33,623 nucleotides of DNA from a virus. This document shows, one piece after another, positions 21,824 through 29,142 of the stretch. Where the stretch lies: positions 1-33,623 of the IMG/VR virus record IMGVR_UViG_3300034694_000308; one strand, 5' to 3'. How positions within the stretch are numbered: the first letter of the stretch is position 1; every line of letters begins with the position of its first letter. The notes under the pieces were generated by a model that was given only the letters and a program-made list of their open reading frames with translations, was not told the DNA's origin and ran no database searches. Both the position numbers and the translations under genes were made by a program.

Positions 21824-22860
21824 TGTATCACAAACGAATAGTTGTAGATTTTGACGACACACTAGCGTTCCACCAAAACCGCAACTTTGATGATGCTCTT
21901 CCTAACGTACCCTTGATTAATAAGCTTAATAACTTATATGATCAAGGATGGCAGATTGATATTTTCACCGCGCGTGGATCTATCTCTTGCGCAAGTAGGG
22001 AAGAAGCATTCGACAAGTATTACGAAAGCATGTGGAAATGGCTTGATAATAATAATGTTAAGTACAATGAGCTATCATTTGAAAAGCCATTAGCGGCTTA
22101 CTACATAGATGATAAAGGTATTCTGCCAGAAGACTTTCTTAAAGTAAACATACGCGATCTTGAGGGTGGTTTGTCTGGTGGAGAAATCTACACAGATGGT
22201 AAACTAGTACACAAACAAGATACTAATGCACATGCAACCGGTGATTGGTTTTCTAAAGCAAAGGGTATTGCCACACCAAATGTGCATAGGATCGTTGGTG
22301 AAACTATTACTATGGATTATGTTGAGCACGACGAAGGTTACTTTGATGATAACTTTCATATGGGTCTTGCGCTTATTCAGAATAAACTTGAGGCCATGAA
22401 AGTACTCAAACCACTAGACAATCTAACTTACGAATCATATATAGATCGTATAGAAGTTCATGCTAATAATTCAGGTCAAGAAGTACTTATTGATAACGTG
22501 CGTGATATGCGACTTCTTAATGAAGTAAGAACATATGATAGAACGTTTGCACACGGTGACTTTGGTATCAAGAATATGTTATTCGATGGCAAAGAAGATA
22601 ATATGACACTAATTGATCCTATCACTGGTGTATTTGGCTGTACTGAAATTGACTGTGCTAAACTTATTGCAAGCTTAGTCATTAATGACTATGCTGCTAA
22701 TGTTTATAAAGCAACGTTTGAATATCTGGCTTTGTTTAATGAGATAAATAAAGATATACTTCTGGTGTTAGTTATCGCTGAGATTACTAGGGTTTACAAG
22801 TATCATCCCGACAAAAATTATATTATGGAGTGCGTGAAAAATGTTTGTGGACATTTCTAA
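21823..22860 (+). CDS. Fusion of HAD-like phosphatase domain and APH-type small-molecule kinase
   Basis: A 345-residue fusion. Residues 1-105 are HAD-like: VVDFDDT with Asp9 and Asp11, TARG at 49-52, and YYIDDKG at 94-99, the style of capsule/sugar HADs. Residues about 110-345 are an aminoglycoside/choline-kinase-like domain: a Gly-rich LSGGEIY loop, Lys131 for ATP, then HGDFGIKNMLFD (His244, Asp246, Asn251) and LIDP (Asp265). Both active sites look complete. Its start is shared with the end of the glucosyltransferase gene (TAATG). With the cytidylyltransferase that follows, it could phosphorylate and then activate a small alcohol or sugar. Confidence 0.75.
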   Translation: MYHKRIVVDFDDTLAFHQNRNFDDALPNVPLINKLNNLYDQGWQIDIFTARGSISCASREEAFDKYYESMWKWLDNNNVKYNELSFEKPLAAYYIDDKGILPEDFLKVNIRDLEGGLSGGEIYTDGKLVHKQDTNAHATGDWFSKAKGIATPNVHRIVGETITMDYVEHDEGYFDDNFHMGLALIQNKLEAMKVLKPLDNLTYESYIDRIEVHANNSGQEVLIDNVRDMRLLNEVRTYDRTFAHGDFGIKNMLFDGKEDNMTLIDPITGVFGCTEIDCAKLIASLVINDYAANVYKATFEYLALFNEINKDILLVLVIAEITRVYKYHPDKNYIMECVKNVCGHF

Positions 22861-23347
22861 AATAGCGGATGGGTTAAACATAGATCCATCTGAAGTACGA
22901 ATTGGCTTTACTTGTTCAACGTTTGATCTGTTACACGCAGGTCATATTGTTATGCTTCAAGAAGCTAAATCTTTGTGTGATTACCTTATTTGCGGATTGC
23001 TAACTGACCCAACGTTAGAACGCCCAGGCACCAAAAACAAACCAATCCAAACTCCTTTCGAAAGATACGTCCAGCTTGCTGGTTGCAAGTATGTTGACGA
23101 AGTAATTCCTTTTTCTACTGAACAAGAAATTATTGATATGATTCTGGCTATTCAGCCTGATATCAGAATCGTAGGAGAAGAATACGAACATACAGATCAT
23201 ACAGGTAAAGGTCTTTGCCCAATTCATTACAACAAGCGTAAGCACTCTTTTTCATCGTCTGATTTGAGACAACGCGTTCTTCAAGCTGAAGAAAACTCTA
23301 AACCTAAACAAGCTGAAGAAAACTCTAAACCTAAAGGTGCTAAATGA
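22841..23347 (+). CDS. Cytidylyltransferase-like nucleotidyltransferase
   Basis: A 168-residue nucleotidyltransferase of the TagD/RfaE type that joins CTP (or ATP) to a phosphorylated alcohol or sugar. The signature HAGH (His32-His35) in TFDLLHAGHIVMLQEAK and the distal KRKHSFSSSDLRQRV (132-146, with the SSSDLR equivalent of the STTxLR motif) are both present. GGAG about 10 bases upstream is the ribosome site, and the gene overlaps the kinase gene by 20 bases, as expected for consecutive steps. The last 20 residues are not part of the fold and consist of a duplicated nine-residue charged unit. Confidence 0.82.
   Translation: MFVDISKIADGLNIDPSEVRIGFTCSTFDLLHAGHIVMLQEAKSLCDYLICGLLTDPTLERPGTKNKPIQTPFERYVQLAGCKYVDEVIPFSTEQEIIDMILAIQPDIRIVGEEYEHTDHTGKGLCPIHYNKRKHSFSSSDLRQRVLQAEENSKPKQAEENSKPKGAK
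23282..23335 (+). repeat. Exact 27-bp tandem duplication in a gene end
   Basis: Bases 23282-23308 and 23309-23335 are identical, encoding QAEENSKPK twice near the C-terminus of the cytidylyltransferase. The lack of any difference points to a recent duplication. Confidence 0.95.
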
Positions 23348-24549
23348 ATATTACACACGCAGCTATCGTTCCTCTAATCGGCGGTAATGCTATTGGTTCA
23401 CATCAAGCTTTTGGTGTGCCTCCAATGCACTTTATGTCTTACGACGGATTTCAAGGAAACGATAGTCATATTCTAAACTATTATGAAAACAAAATTCCAT
23501 ATTACATACTAGATCAAGATCAAGCTCCTCCAGTAAATGAAAGAGCTGATGTTGTTTCTACGGTTTGTCCTTGTGCAGGTCTATCAATGATGTCTCAAGG
23601 ATACGGTGATCAAAACGAAAACAACCAATGGCTATCTAAAACTGCAGAATACATCTTAGGCGAATATAAGCCAAAAGTATTTTGGGGCGAGAATGCTCCA
23701 GCCTTTGCAGGCAAGGTTGGTAAAACTGTACGTGAAAACTTAAAGAGAATTGGTAAAGAAAACGGATACACAATGTCTGTTTATAGAACAAAGTCTTTAT
23801 TGCACGGTGGTTCGCAGGTTCGTGAGCGCTCTTTTTACTTCTTTTGGCAAGGTACTAAAACACCGTTGATTGGTTATTTCAATAGACCTCATACGCCTAT
23901 TGAAGAACTTATAATGAATGTAAAATCTAATTCTCAAATGGAACCAATCAATAAGAAAAAGCCTACTGACAATCCATATTACAGATTTATTCTTGAACAC
24001 ATCCATGGTGGTAGAACTCACGCTGAACATTGTGCAGCAGTAGAGCCTACGTCAGCCCGTGGCGCATGTGTATTTTCTTATATTGAAGATCATGGCTATA
24101 ACTATTTACAAGTTGGTGAATGGATGGCTGCTAACGGATTTGAAAATGAAGTTGAGAAGTGTGAATACAAATACGAAAAGTTAAAATCTGGTGGAAACAT
24201 TATGCGCCGCGGTGTTACTGTTCCTAAAGATCGTATTGGTGCTTTTGTTGGTCATTATCCAACTATGTTAACACACCCTGTAGAAGATCGGTTTATCACG
24301 TATAGAGAAGCTATGTCTATTATGGGTTTGCCAGAAGACTTTGAATTAGTTGACGCAAGTAAGAAAAACGCTAATCACATTTGCCAAAACGTCCCAGTAC
24401 AAACTGCAAAGGACATGGCTAATGAAGTTAAAAAATATTTACATAATGAGCTAGAAATGGTTGACACGGACTACATTTTGCAGTATAATCATAAACAGAG
24501 AGCAGATTATATTTCTAAACAAAACACAATTGAGGCGTACTTTTCATGA
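23344..24549 (+). CDS. C5-cytosine DNA methyltransferase-like protein
   Basis: A 401-residue protein with the conserved motifs of DNA cytosine-5 methyltransferases. Motif IV is CPCAGLS with catalytic Cys77, motif VI is GENAP (Glu116-Asn117), motif VIII is QVRER (Gln158, Arg160, Arg162), and motif IX is REAMSIMGLPEDF. Motif X is QNVPVQTAKDMANEV. Motif I is weak (no clear FxGxGG; the N-terminus reads IVPLIGGNAIGSH), but SAM binding is still plausible. The stretch between motifs VIII and IX, where the target recognition domain lies, is unusual in content. It starts four bases before the cytidylyltransferase stop. How it works in a hydroxymethylcytosine phage is unclear. Confidence 0.8.
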   Translation: MNITHAAIVPLIGGNAIGSHQAFGVPPMHFMSYDGFQGNDSHILNYYENKIPYYILDQDQAPPVNERADVVSTVCPCAGLSMMSQGYGDQNENNQWLSKTAEYILGEYKPKVFWGENAPAFAGKVGKTVRENLKRIGKENGYTMSVYRTKSLLHGGSQVRERSFYFFWQGTKTPLIGYFNRPHTPIEELIMNVKSNSQMEPINKKKPTDNPYYRFILEHIHGGRTHAEHCAAVEPTSARGACVFSYIEDHGYNYLQVGEWMAANGFENEVEKCEYKYEKLKSGGNIMRRGVTVPKDRIGAFVGHYPTMLTHPVEDRFITYREAMSIMGLPEDFELVDASKKNANHICQNVPVQTAKDMANEVKKYLHNELEMVDTDYILQYNHKQRADYISKQNTIEAYFS

Positions 24550-25193
24550 CCCAACACTTTATTATTGACTTTGAAACTATTGGTCAGAACTCTCGAGAGG
24601 TACCAGCAATTGATTGTTCGTACACTGTTTTCGATTGGGACCGATTTACAAGTGATAATCCATACTCATTTAGAGAATTAGTCTTAGGTATGGAACAGGC
24701 TAAGTTTGATATTAAAGATCAAATGGTTAATCACGGATGTAAATATAATGAACATGATTTACAATGGTGGATGGATCAACCAAAAGAACTCCGCCGTAAT
24801 TTAAAGCCATCAGTTGATGATCTTACAGCAGCTCAATTTACAGAAAATCTAATTGATTATCTTCGTAGTAGTGGTAAGGTTGATTACTGGTGGTCTCGAT
24901 CAAATTCGTTTGATCCTGTTATCTTAGATCGTATTGCACAGAACGCAAACAAAGGTCCCTTGCTTAGTAGCTTTTTAAAGTATTGGGCGGTACGAGACAC
25001 GCGTACTTTTATCGATGCAAAATTTGATTTTAACGTGCCGGGTGGTAAGAACGCATTTGTTCCCGTATCAGATATTGCTAAATGGGAATACAATTTTAAA
25101 TTACACGATAGTAAACATGATGTTGCTGCAGATATTCTAAGACTGCAAGCTATCGTTAGAGCAGAAAATGATTTGGAGCAGGTAGAAATATGA
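24546..25193 (+). CDS. dexA: DexA-like 3'-5' exonuclease
   Basis: A DnaQ-fold (DEDDh) 3'-5' exonuclease of 215 residues, close in plan to T4 DexA. The metal ligands are Asp8 and Glu10 in IIDFETIG, an Asp in WWSRSNSFDPVILD, and the His-x-x-x-x-Asp pair in LHDSKHDVAADI. T4 DexA degrades DNA and also handles RNA caps in recent descriptions; here it probably takes part in host DNA recycling or repair. It overlaps the methyltransferase gene (ATGA) and the downstream glycosyltransferase gene. No membrane segment. Confidence 0.85.
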   Translation: MTQHFIIDFETIGQNSREVPAIDCSYTVFDWDRFTSDNPYSFRELVLGMEQAKFDIKDQMVNHGCKYNEHDLQWWMDQPKELRRNLKPSVDDLTAAQFTENLIDYLRSSGKVDYWWSRSNSFDPVILDRIAQNANKGPLLSSFLKYWAVRDTRTFIDAKFDFNVPGGKNAFVPVSDIAKWEYNFKLHDSKHDVAADILRLQAIVRAENDLEQVEI

Positions 25194-26056
25194 GTAAAAT
25201 TGAAATTGGCATTGAAGAACTAAAGAAGCATAAGATCTTTGTAGGTACTCCTATGTATGGTGCACAGTGCGCTGGTACGTACACTAAGGCATCTACAGAC
25301 TTAGCTATGATGTGTGCAGCTAACGGAATTCCTATTCAGTTCTATTATTTGTTTAATGAAAGCTTGATTCAGCGAGCTCGTAATTATATTGCAGATGAAT
25401 TCTTGCGTTCTGATTGTACACACTTATTGTTTATTGATGCAGACATTGGCTTTAACCCTCGCGATGTTCTTGGACTATTAGCAGTTAACCTTGCTAATCC
25501 AGAAACTAACGATATTGTCACTGGTCTATATCCTAAGAAAACAATCGCTTGGGAAAAAGTACAGAAGGCAGCTGCCGCAGGCAAAGGCGATGAAAATCCT
25601 TTTGAACTAGAGCATTATACTGCTGATTATGTATTTAACCCAGTAAACAAAGCAACGACGATTAACCTCGGTGAACCGTTAGAAGTTGCTGAAGCTGGTA
25701 CTGGTTTTATGCTAATTCCTCGTGCAACGTTTGAGAAATTTAAAGTAGCATATCCGGAATTGAGCTATAAGCCAGATCATGCACGTACTGAGAACTTTGA
25801 CGGTGATCGTGAGATTCACGCATTCTTCGACTGTATTATTGATCCAGAAACTAAGCGTTATTTGTCTGAAGATTATTTCTTCTGCAAGAAATCACGTGAT
25901 GCTGGAATGCACGTAGTTGCTTGTCCTTGGATGCAATTACAACATATCGGCTCTTATATCTTTAAAGGGTCGCTAGGTCATATTGGACAGCTTGGTATGT
26001 CAGCAACTGCAGACAAATCAAGTAGAAAGAAATCTTATAACAAAAAGAACAAATAA
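25190..26056 (+). CDS. GT2-like (GT-A) glycosyltransferase
   Basis: A 288-residue glycosyltransferase. It has a first strand IFVGTPMYG, a long helix, HLLFIDADIGF with the DXD motif, a Gly-rich AGTGFMLIP, and a C-terminal EDYFFCKKSRDAG that resembles the E-D-x-x-F acceptor helix of GT2 enzymes, then WMQLQHIGSY with a metal-binding His. It overlaps DexA by four bases and is the last gene before promoter 7, after the DNA modification genes. A Lys/Ser-rich tail (KSSRKKSYNKKNK) may contact DNA. It may act on the glucosylated hydroxymethylcytosine, but acceptor and donor are not known. Confidence 0.75.
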   Translation: MSKIEIGIEELKKHKIFVGTPMYGAQCAGTYTKASTDLAMMCAANGIPIQFYYLFNESLIQRARNYIADEFLRSDCTHLLFIDADIGFNPRDVLGLLAVNLANPETNDIVTGLYPKKTIAWEKVQKAAAAGKGDENPFELEHYTADYVFNPVNKATTINLGEPLEVAEAGTGFMLIPRATFEKFKVAYPELSYKPDHARTENFDGDREIHAFFDCIIDPETKRYLSEDYFFCKKSRDAGMHVVACPWMQLQHIGSYIFKGSLGHIGQLGMSATADKSSRKKSYNKKNK

Positions 26057-26059
26057 CTG

Positions 26060-26088
26060 TTGACACCAGTGAATAACTATGTTATTAT
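26060..26088 (+). promoter_or_regulatory. Sigma70-type promoter 7
   Basis: TTGACA (26060-26065), 17 bases, TATTAT (26083-26088). Its spacer and downstream GTATAACAAATCAA resemble promoter 5. It is the promoter for the replication cluster led by the sliding clamp gene. Confidence 0.82.
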
Positions 26089-26126
26089 TAGTATAACAAA
26101 TCAAACAAGCAATGGAGCTTTATATA

Positions 26127-26789
26127 ATGAAATTCAGTGAACGTACTATCACCATCCTTAAAAGTTTTGCGAGCATTAACAAGTCTATCTTAATGAAACC
26201 TGGTAATGTACTCAAAACTGTAACACCGGAAAAAACTTTGGTTGCACAAGCTACTATTCCAGATCAGATCCCGTCTCAAGCGTGTATCTACGATCTGTCT
26301 CGTTTCTTGTCAATTCTAAGTCTCTACAACGATCCAGATGTAGAATTCCATGATAAACATTTTACAATCACCGCTGGCAAGCAACGTACTAAATACGTGT
26401 ATGCAGATATTTCTATGATTCACGCTGCACCAGAAAATGACATTAAATTGCCATCTGATGATGTTGTAGTCGATGTATCGTGGAATGATCTACAGTCTGT
26501 TATTAAAGCAGCTGGTGTTTTACAATTTCAGGAAGTTGCATTCGTTGGCCAAGAAGGTAAAATCTACCTTAAAGCTATCGACGGCAATAACGCAAATTCA
26601 GATGACTATGGCGTTGAAATCGGAACTACATCTGATGAATTTAAGATCATTATCAAAACTGATAATCTTAAACTTTTACCTCAGGATTATAAAGTTACTC
26701 TTTGCGCGAAGGGTATCTCTGAGTTTAAAACAGAAGGTGTCACATACCATGTGGCAATTGATACTAAGTCGACTTATAAAAAAGGATAA
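26127..26789 (+). CDS. 45: Sliding clamp, DNA polymerase accessory protein gp45
   Basis: DNA polymerase processivity clamp, a trimer that rings DNA and, in T4, also activates late transcription. The 220-residue protein opens MKFSERTITILKSFASINKS and continues with LSRFLSILSLYNDPDVEF and TKYVYAD, the layout of T4 gp45. The ATG at 26127 with GGAG (26114-26117) is chosen over an ATG at 26112 because the leader from 26112 would place the ribosome site inside the coding part. Promoter 7 ends 39 bases upstream. It is followed by the clamp loader genes, as in T4-like phages. Confidence 0.92.
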   Translation: MKFSERTITILKSFASINKSILMKPGNVLKTVTPEKTLVAQATIPDQIPSQACIYDLSRFLSILSLYNDPDVEFHDKHFTITAGKQRTKYVYADISMIHAAPENDIKLPSDDVVVDVSWNDLQSVIKAAGVLQFQEVAFVGQEGKIYLKAIDGNNANSDDYGVEIGTTSDEFKIIIKTDNLKLLPQDYKVTLCAKGISEFKTEGVTYHVAIDTKSTYKKG

Positions 26790-27077
26790 ATGAAAATGAC
26801 CGAACAAACACAAGCACCAACCCAAGAGCAACAAGAACAAGCTGAAGTACAAATCTCTTTGCAAGATATTGCAACAGTTGTACAGATGATTGATGTTGTT
26901 TCACGACGTGGAGCATATGAAGGTAACGAAATGGCTGGCGTAGGTATGCTACGTAATAAGCTAGAAGCGTTCCTTCGTCAAAATGCACCTGAAGGCGAAA
27001 ACCCTGAAGGTCAAATGCCTGCTGAAGCACCAGCCAATGTACCATCTGGCCCAATGTCTGGTAAAGTAGCAAACTAA
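26790..27077 (+). CDS. Conserved small protein between clamp and clamp loader genes
   Basis: A 95-residue protein starting right after the gp45 stop with AAAAAGGA as ribosome site. An acidic, Gln-rich N-terminus (TEQTQAPTQEQQEQAEVQ) leads to a helix IATVVQMIDVVSRRGAYEG, then GVGMLRNKLEAFLRQ, and a Pro/Gly-rich tail. Marine T4-like phages carry a small protein of this kind, with the S-R-R-G-A and VGxLRxKLExFL marks, in the same place. No biochemical role is known to me; a link to the replisome is inferred from position. Confidence 0.7.
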   Translation: MKMTEQTQAPTQEQQEQAEVQISLQDIATVVQMIDVVSRRGAYEGNEMAGVGMLRNKLEAFLRQNAPEGENPEGQMPAEAPANVPSGPMSGKVAN

Positions 27078-27100
27078 CTAAGACTCGCTACCTTAGAACG

Positions 27101-27134
27101 AACGAGGCGGGCTCTCGTTGCTAAATAAACCCGC
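27101..27134 (+). other. Alternative RNA hairpins in the gp44 leader
   Basis: AACGAG (27101-27106) pairs with CTCGTT (27114-27119) in a 6-bp hairpin with a 7-base loop. The loop GCGGG (27107-27111) can instead pair with CCCGC (27130-27134). The two pairings exclude each other. No U-tract follows, so this is not a plain terminator. Confidence 0.4.
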
Positions 27135-27165
27135 ACTTATTCTTATATTATGATTGGTGATGATG

Positions 27166-28119
27166 ATGGCTATTGAAGCAAAAACAAATGAAGTATTGTG
27201 GGTAGAAAAATACCGCCCACAGACTATTAATGATACAATCCTCCCAGAAAAAACTAAAGCAGCTTTTAAAAAGTTTGTTGAAGACAAAAGTATTCCTAAC
27301 CTACTGCTTACTGGCGGTCCAGGTGTAGGTAAGACCACAATCGCAAAAGCTATGCTTGAAGAGCTAGGATGCGATTACATTGTTAAGAATGGTTCACTTA
27401 ACGTTAATATCGATACACTTCGGTATGAAATCTCTACGTACGCTTCCTCCATGTCTTTATCTGGTGGTCGTAAGTATGTTATCTTTGATGAAGCAGATTA
27501 TCTAAATGCTACATCAGTTCAACCTGCCTTGCGCAACTTTATTGAAGAATATTCTTCTAACTGTGGCTTCATCTTTACGTGTAACTTTAAAAACCGTATC
27601 ATCGAACCACTACGTTCTCGTTTGTCTGAAGTAGACTTTACTATTGAAACATCACAACGTCCAAAGATGGCAATGCAATTCTTTAAACGTGTATGCGGTG
27701 TTCTTGATAATGAAAGTGTTCCATACGAAAAGCCAGTTCTTGCTAAAGTAATTGAACGTCACTTCCCAGACTTCCGCCGTGTTCTTACTGAACTTCAAAC
27801 ATATTCTGCATCCGGTAACATCGATGAAGGTATCTTTGTTAACCTAAAGCAAGAGTCTATGGATGAAGTATTCAAGCAGCTTAAAACTAAGAACTTTACC
27901 GGAATGCGTAAATGGGTTGCTTCTAACAGCGATCAGGATATGAATGAAATGTTCCGCCGCATTTATGACATGGCAACTGATAAAGTTGAAATGAAATCTA
28001 TGCCGGGTTTCGTAGTTACTCTTGCTGATTATATGTACAAAGCAAACTTCGTAGCTGATAGTGAAGTTAATATGGTTGCTTTCCTTACAGAAGTAATGAT
28101 GGAGGCTGAATACAAATGA
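27166..28119 (+). CDS. 44: Clamp loader large subunit gp44
   Basis: AAA+ ATPase of the sliding clamp loader (with gp62). From the ATG at 27166 it has 317 residues, close to 319 for T4 gp44. Walker A is GGPGVGKTT, Walker B VIFDEADYL, sensor 1 FIFTCNFKNRI, followed by PLRSRLSEVDF with the arginine of the SRC-like motif. VEKYRPQTIND is the usual opening. Alternative starts are TTG 27154, ATG 27160 and ATG 27163, all in the same frame; GGTGA at 27156-27160 favours 27166. In T4 the partner gene 62 follows at once, but here three small genes intervene. Confidence 0.92.
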   Translation: MAIEAKTNEVLWVEKYRPQTINDTILPEKTKAAFKKFVEDKSIPNLLLTGGPGVGKTTIAKAMLEELGCDYIVKNGSLNVNIDTLRYEISTYASSMSLSGGRKYVIFDEADYLNATSVQPALRNFIEEYSSNCGFIFTCNFKNRIIEPLRSRLSEVDFTIETSQRPKMAMQFFKRVCGVLDNESVPYEKPVLAKVIERHFPDFRRVLTELQTYSASGNIDEGIFVNLKQESMDEVFKQLKTKNFTGMRKWVASNSDQDMNEMFRRIYDMATDKVEMKSMPGFVVTLADYMYKANFVADSEVNMVAFLTEVMMEAEYK

Positions 28120-28277
28120 TTACCGATATATTAACATTCGCGCTTGGTTGTTTCATTGGTGGCATTGGTTGGCACGCGATAGTAGTATCTTCTGAGATCA
28201 TAGAGGAAAAGAAAGCTCGTTATCGCGCAGGTACTCATGACTATTACGGCAATAGAATAGATAAGGATGATGTATAA
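28116..28277 (+). CDS. Small membrane protein (53 aa)
   Basis: Overlaps the gp44 stop (ATGA). The 53-residue product has one N-terminal hydrophobic segment, ITDILTFALGCFIGGIGWHA, and a charged cytoplasmic tail (EIIEEKKARYRAG then DKDDV). Single-pass inner-membrane peptide, no family recognised. The stop is shared with the next start (TAATG), which strongly supports it as a gene. Confidence 0.65.
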   Translation: MITDILTFALGCFIGGIGWHAIVVSSEIIEEKKARYRAGTHDYYGNRIDKDDV

Positions 28278-28483
28278 TGGGTCAGTGGATAGATAGACTT
28301 ATTAACAAATCAACCGTTGCTTGCGCTTTTTGTGGAAAAAAGGTTGACAAAAAGACATGTTTCAGTGTAAAATTAAATACAGCAGAAGGCCTTCATACAA
28401 TCAAGGCTTGCAAAGACTGCGGTGATGATGTTAACGAAGTACTCAAAGCTATCGAGGAGGTCAAGAATGACTCTCCCGTATGA
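28277..28483 (+). CDS. Small zinc-ribbon-like protein
   Basis: A 68-residue protein with two CxxC pairs: CAFCGKKVDKKTC (Cys16 and Cys19) and ACKDCGDD (about Cys45 and Cys48). This is the spacing of a zinc ribbon, with the beta hairpin between them, so it probably binds zinc and may contact DNA, RNA or a protein. It starts on TAATG and its end overlaps the next gene by 17 bases. Partner unknown. Confidence 0.65.
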   Translation: MGQWIDRLINKSTVACAFCGKKVDKKTCFSVKLNTAEGLHTIKACKDCGDDVNEVLKAIEEVKNDSPV

Positions 28484-28673
28484 ACGCAGATGGGCAGTAA
28501 ATAATACTCGTCAGTTTCTAGTGGATCTAATGGATCCTAAGAAAACGCCAAGGGTACCATCGGCTGTACGTAAAGAAGCTTATCGTTGTATTAAACATTA
28601 TCCAGGCGATTATTACATGGAACAGGCTGCTGAACAAGCGCCAGACGTATTTGGAGATTGGAAAAATGAGTAA
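28467..28673 (+). CDS. BPSL0761-family-like small protein
   Basis: The ATG at 28467 has a strong GAGGAGG ribosome site (28454-28460); the frame is also open to the left, inside the zinc-ribbon gene. The 68-residue product MTLPYERRWAVNNTRQFLVD then PKKTPRVPSAVRKEAYRCIKHYP resembles the BPSL0761 family of small bacterial and phage proteins (P-Y-E-R start, R-V-P-x-x-V-R-x-x-A, H-Y-P end). Function of the family is not known. It overlaps gp62 by eight bases. Confidence 0.65.
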   Translation: MTLPYERRWAVNNTRQFLVDLMDPKKTPRVPSAVRKEAYRCIKHYPGDYYMEQAAEQAPDVFGDWKNE

Positions 28674-29070
28674 AGCATATAGTCCGTTTGATTACATGAA
28701 CGCAGTTTCTTTCACGAAGGAAGATCTTATTGGTAATAGTGATCAGCCAGATATTGCTGAGAAAGACTATAGTCCTTATATGGTTAACCGTGGATTTGCT
28801 AACTTTGAAGATACTATTCTCCATGCTAATGAATTAAACCAAAGACATCATCTCTTTCATGGTGCACAGTTTGATTATTATCGTGGCGCATTACGCAAAC
28901 GTAAGCGTTTTTCTAAATGGCCAAAGGCTGATAAAAGCGATGATCTTGATGCGATTCAGCAAGTGTATTCGTGTAACCGTACAGTAGCAAAACTATATTT
29001 CAAAGCCCTTACAAAAGATGATCTTACGGTAATTCATAACAAGATGAATATCGGCGGAGTTTCTAAATAG
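28666..29070 (+). CDS. 62: Clamp loader small subunit gp62
   Basis: A 134-residue protein that resembles gp62 of T4-like marine phages, which joins gp44 in the 4:1 clamp loader. Landmarks are SPFDYMNAVSFTKEDLI, then YSPYMVNRGFANFEDTILHANEL, and the basic KRKRFSKW followed by KSDDLDAIQQVYSCN. It is shorter than T4 gp62 (187 residues). The ATG at 28666 with GGAG (28652-28655) is used in preference to ATG 28651. It overlaps the upstream gene by eight bases. Confidence 0.8.
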   Translation: MSKAYSPFDYMNAVSFTKEDLIGNSDQPDIAEKDYSPYMVNRGFANFEDTILHANELNQRHHLFHGAQFDYYRGALRKRKRFSKWPKADKSDDLDAIQQVYSCNRTVAKLYFKALTKDDLTVIHNKMNIGGVSK

Positions 29071-29142
29071 GATAAATATATTGGATGGTCATGGTGAGCA
29101 TCGTGATAATAATAAACAATATAAAATAAGGTGCTGTATGTT

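Noticed and set aside
21815-21825. A second possible -1 frameshift: T-run before TAATG at the end of the AGT-like gene
   Set aside because: The heptamer would be A TTT TTT, which does not follow the X XXY YYZ rule. The TAATG overlap is enough to explain coupling to the kinase gene.
26473-26793. Second-frame reading of the gp45 gene (106 residues)
   Set aside because: Overlaps gp45 entirely, lacks its own ribosome site and has low-complexity Leu/Ser content.
29070-29142. GATAAATA at 29070-29077 and the short frame MVMVSIVIIINNIK as a promoter and leader peptide of regA
   Set aside because: First base differs from the TATAAATA consensus and the frame is only 14 codons. The rest of the 70-base gap shows only an AU-rich region of the sort RegA may bind.
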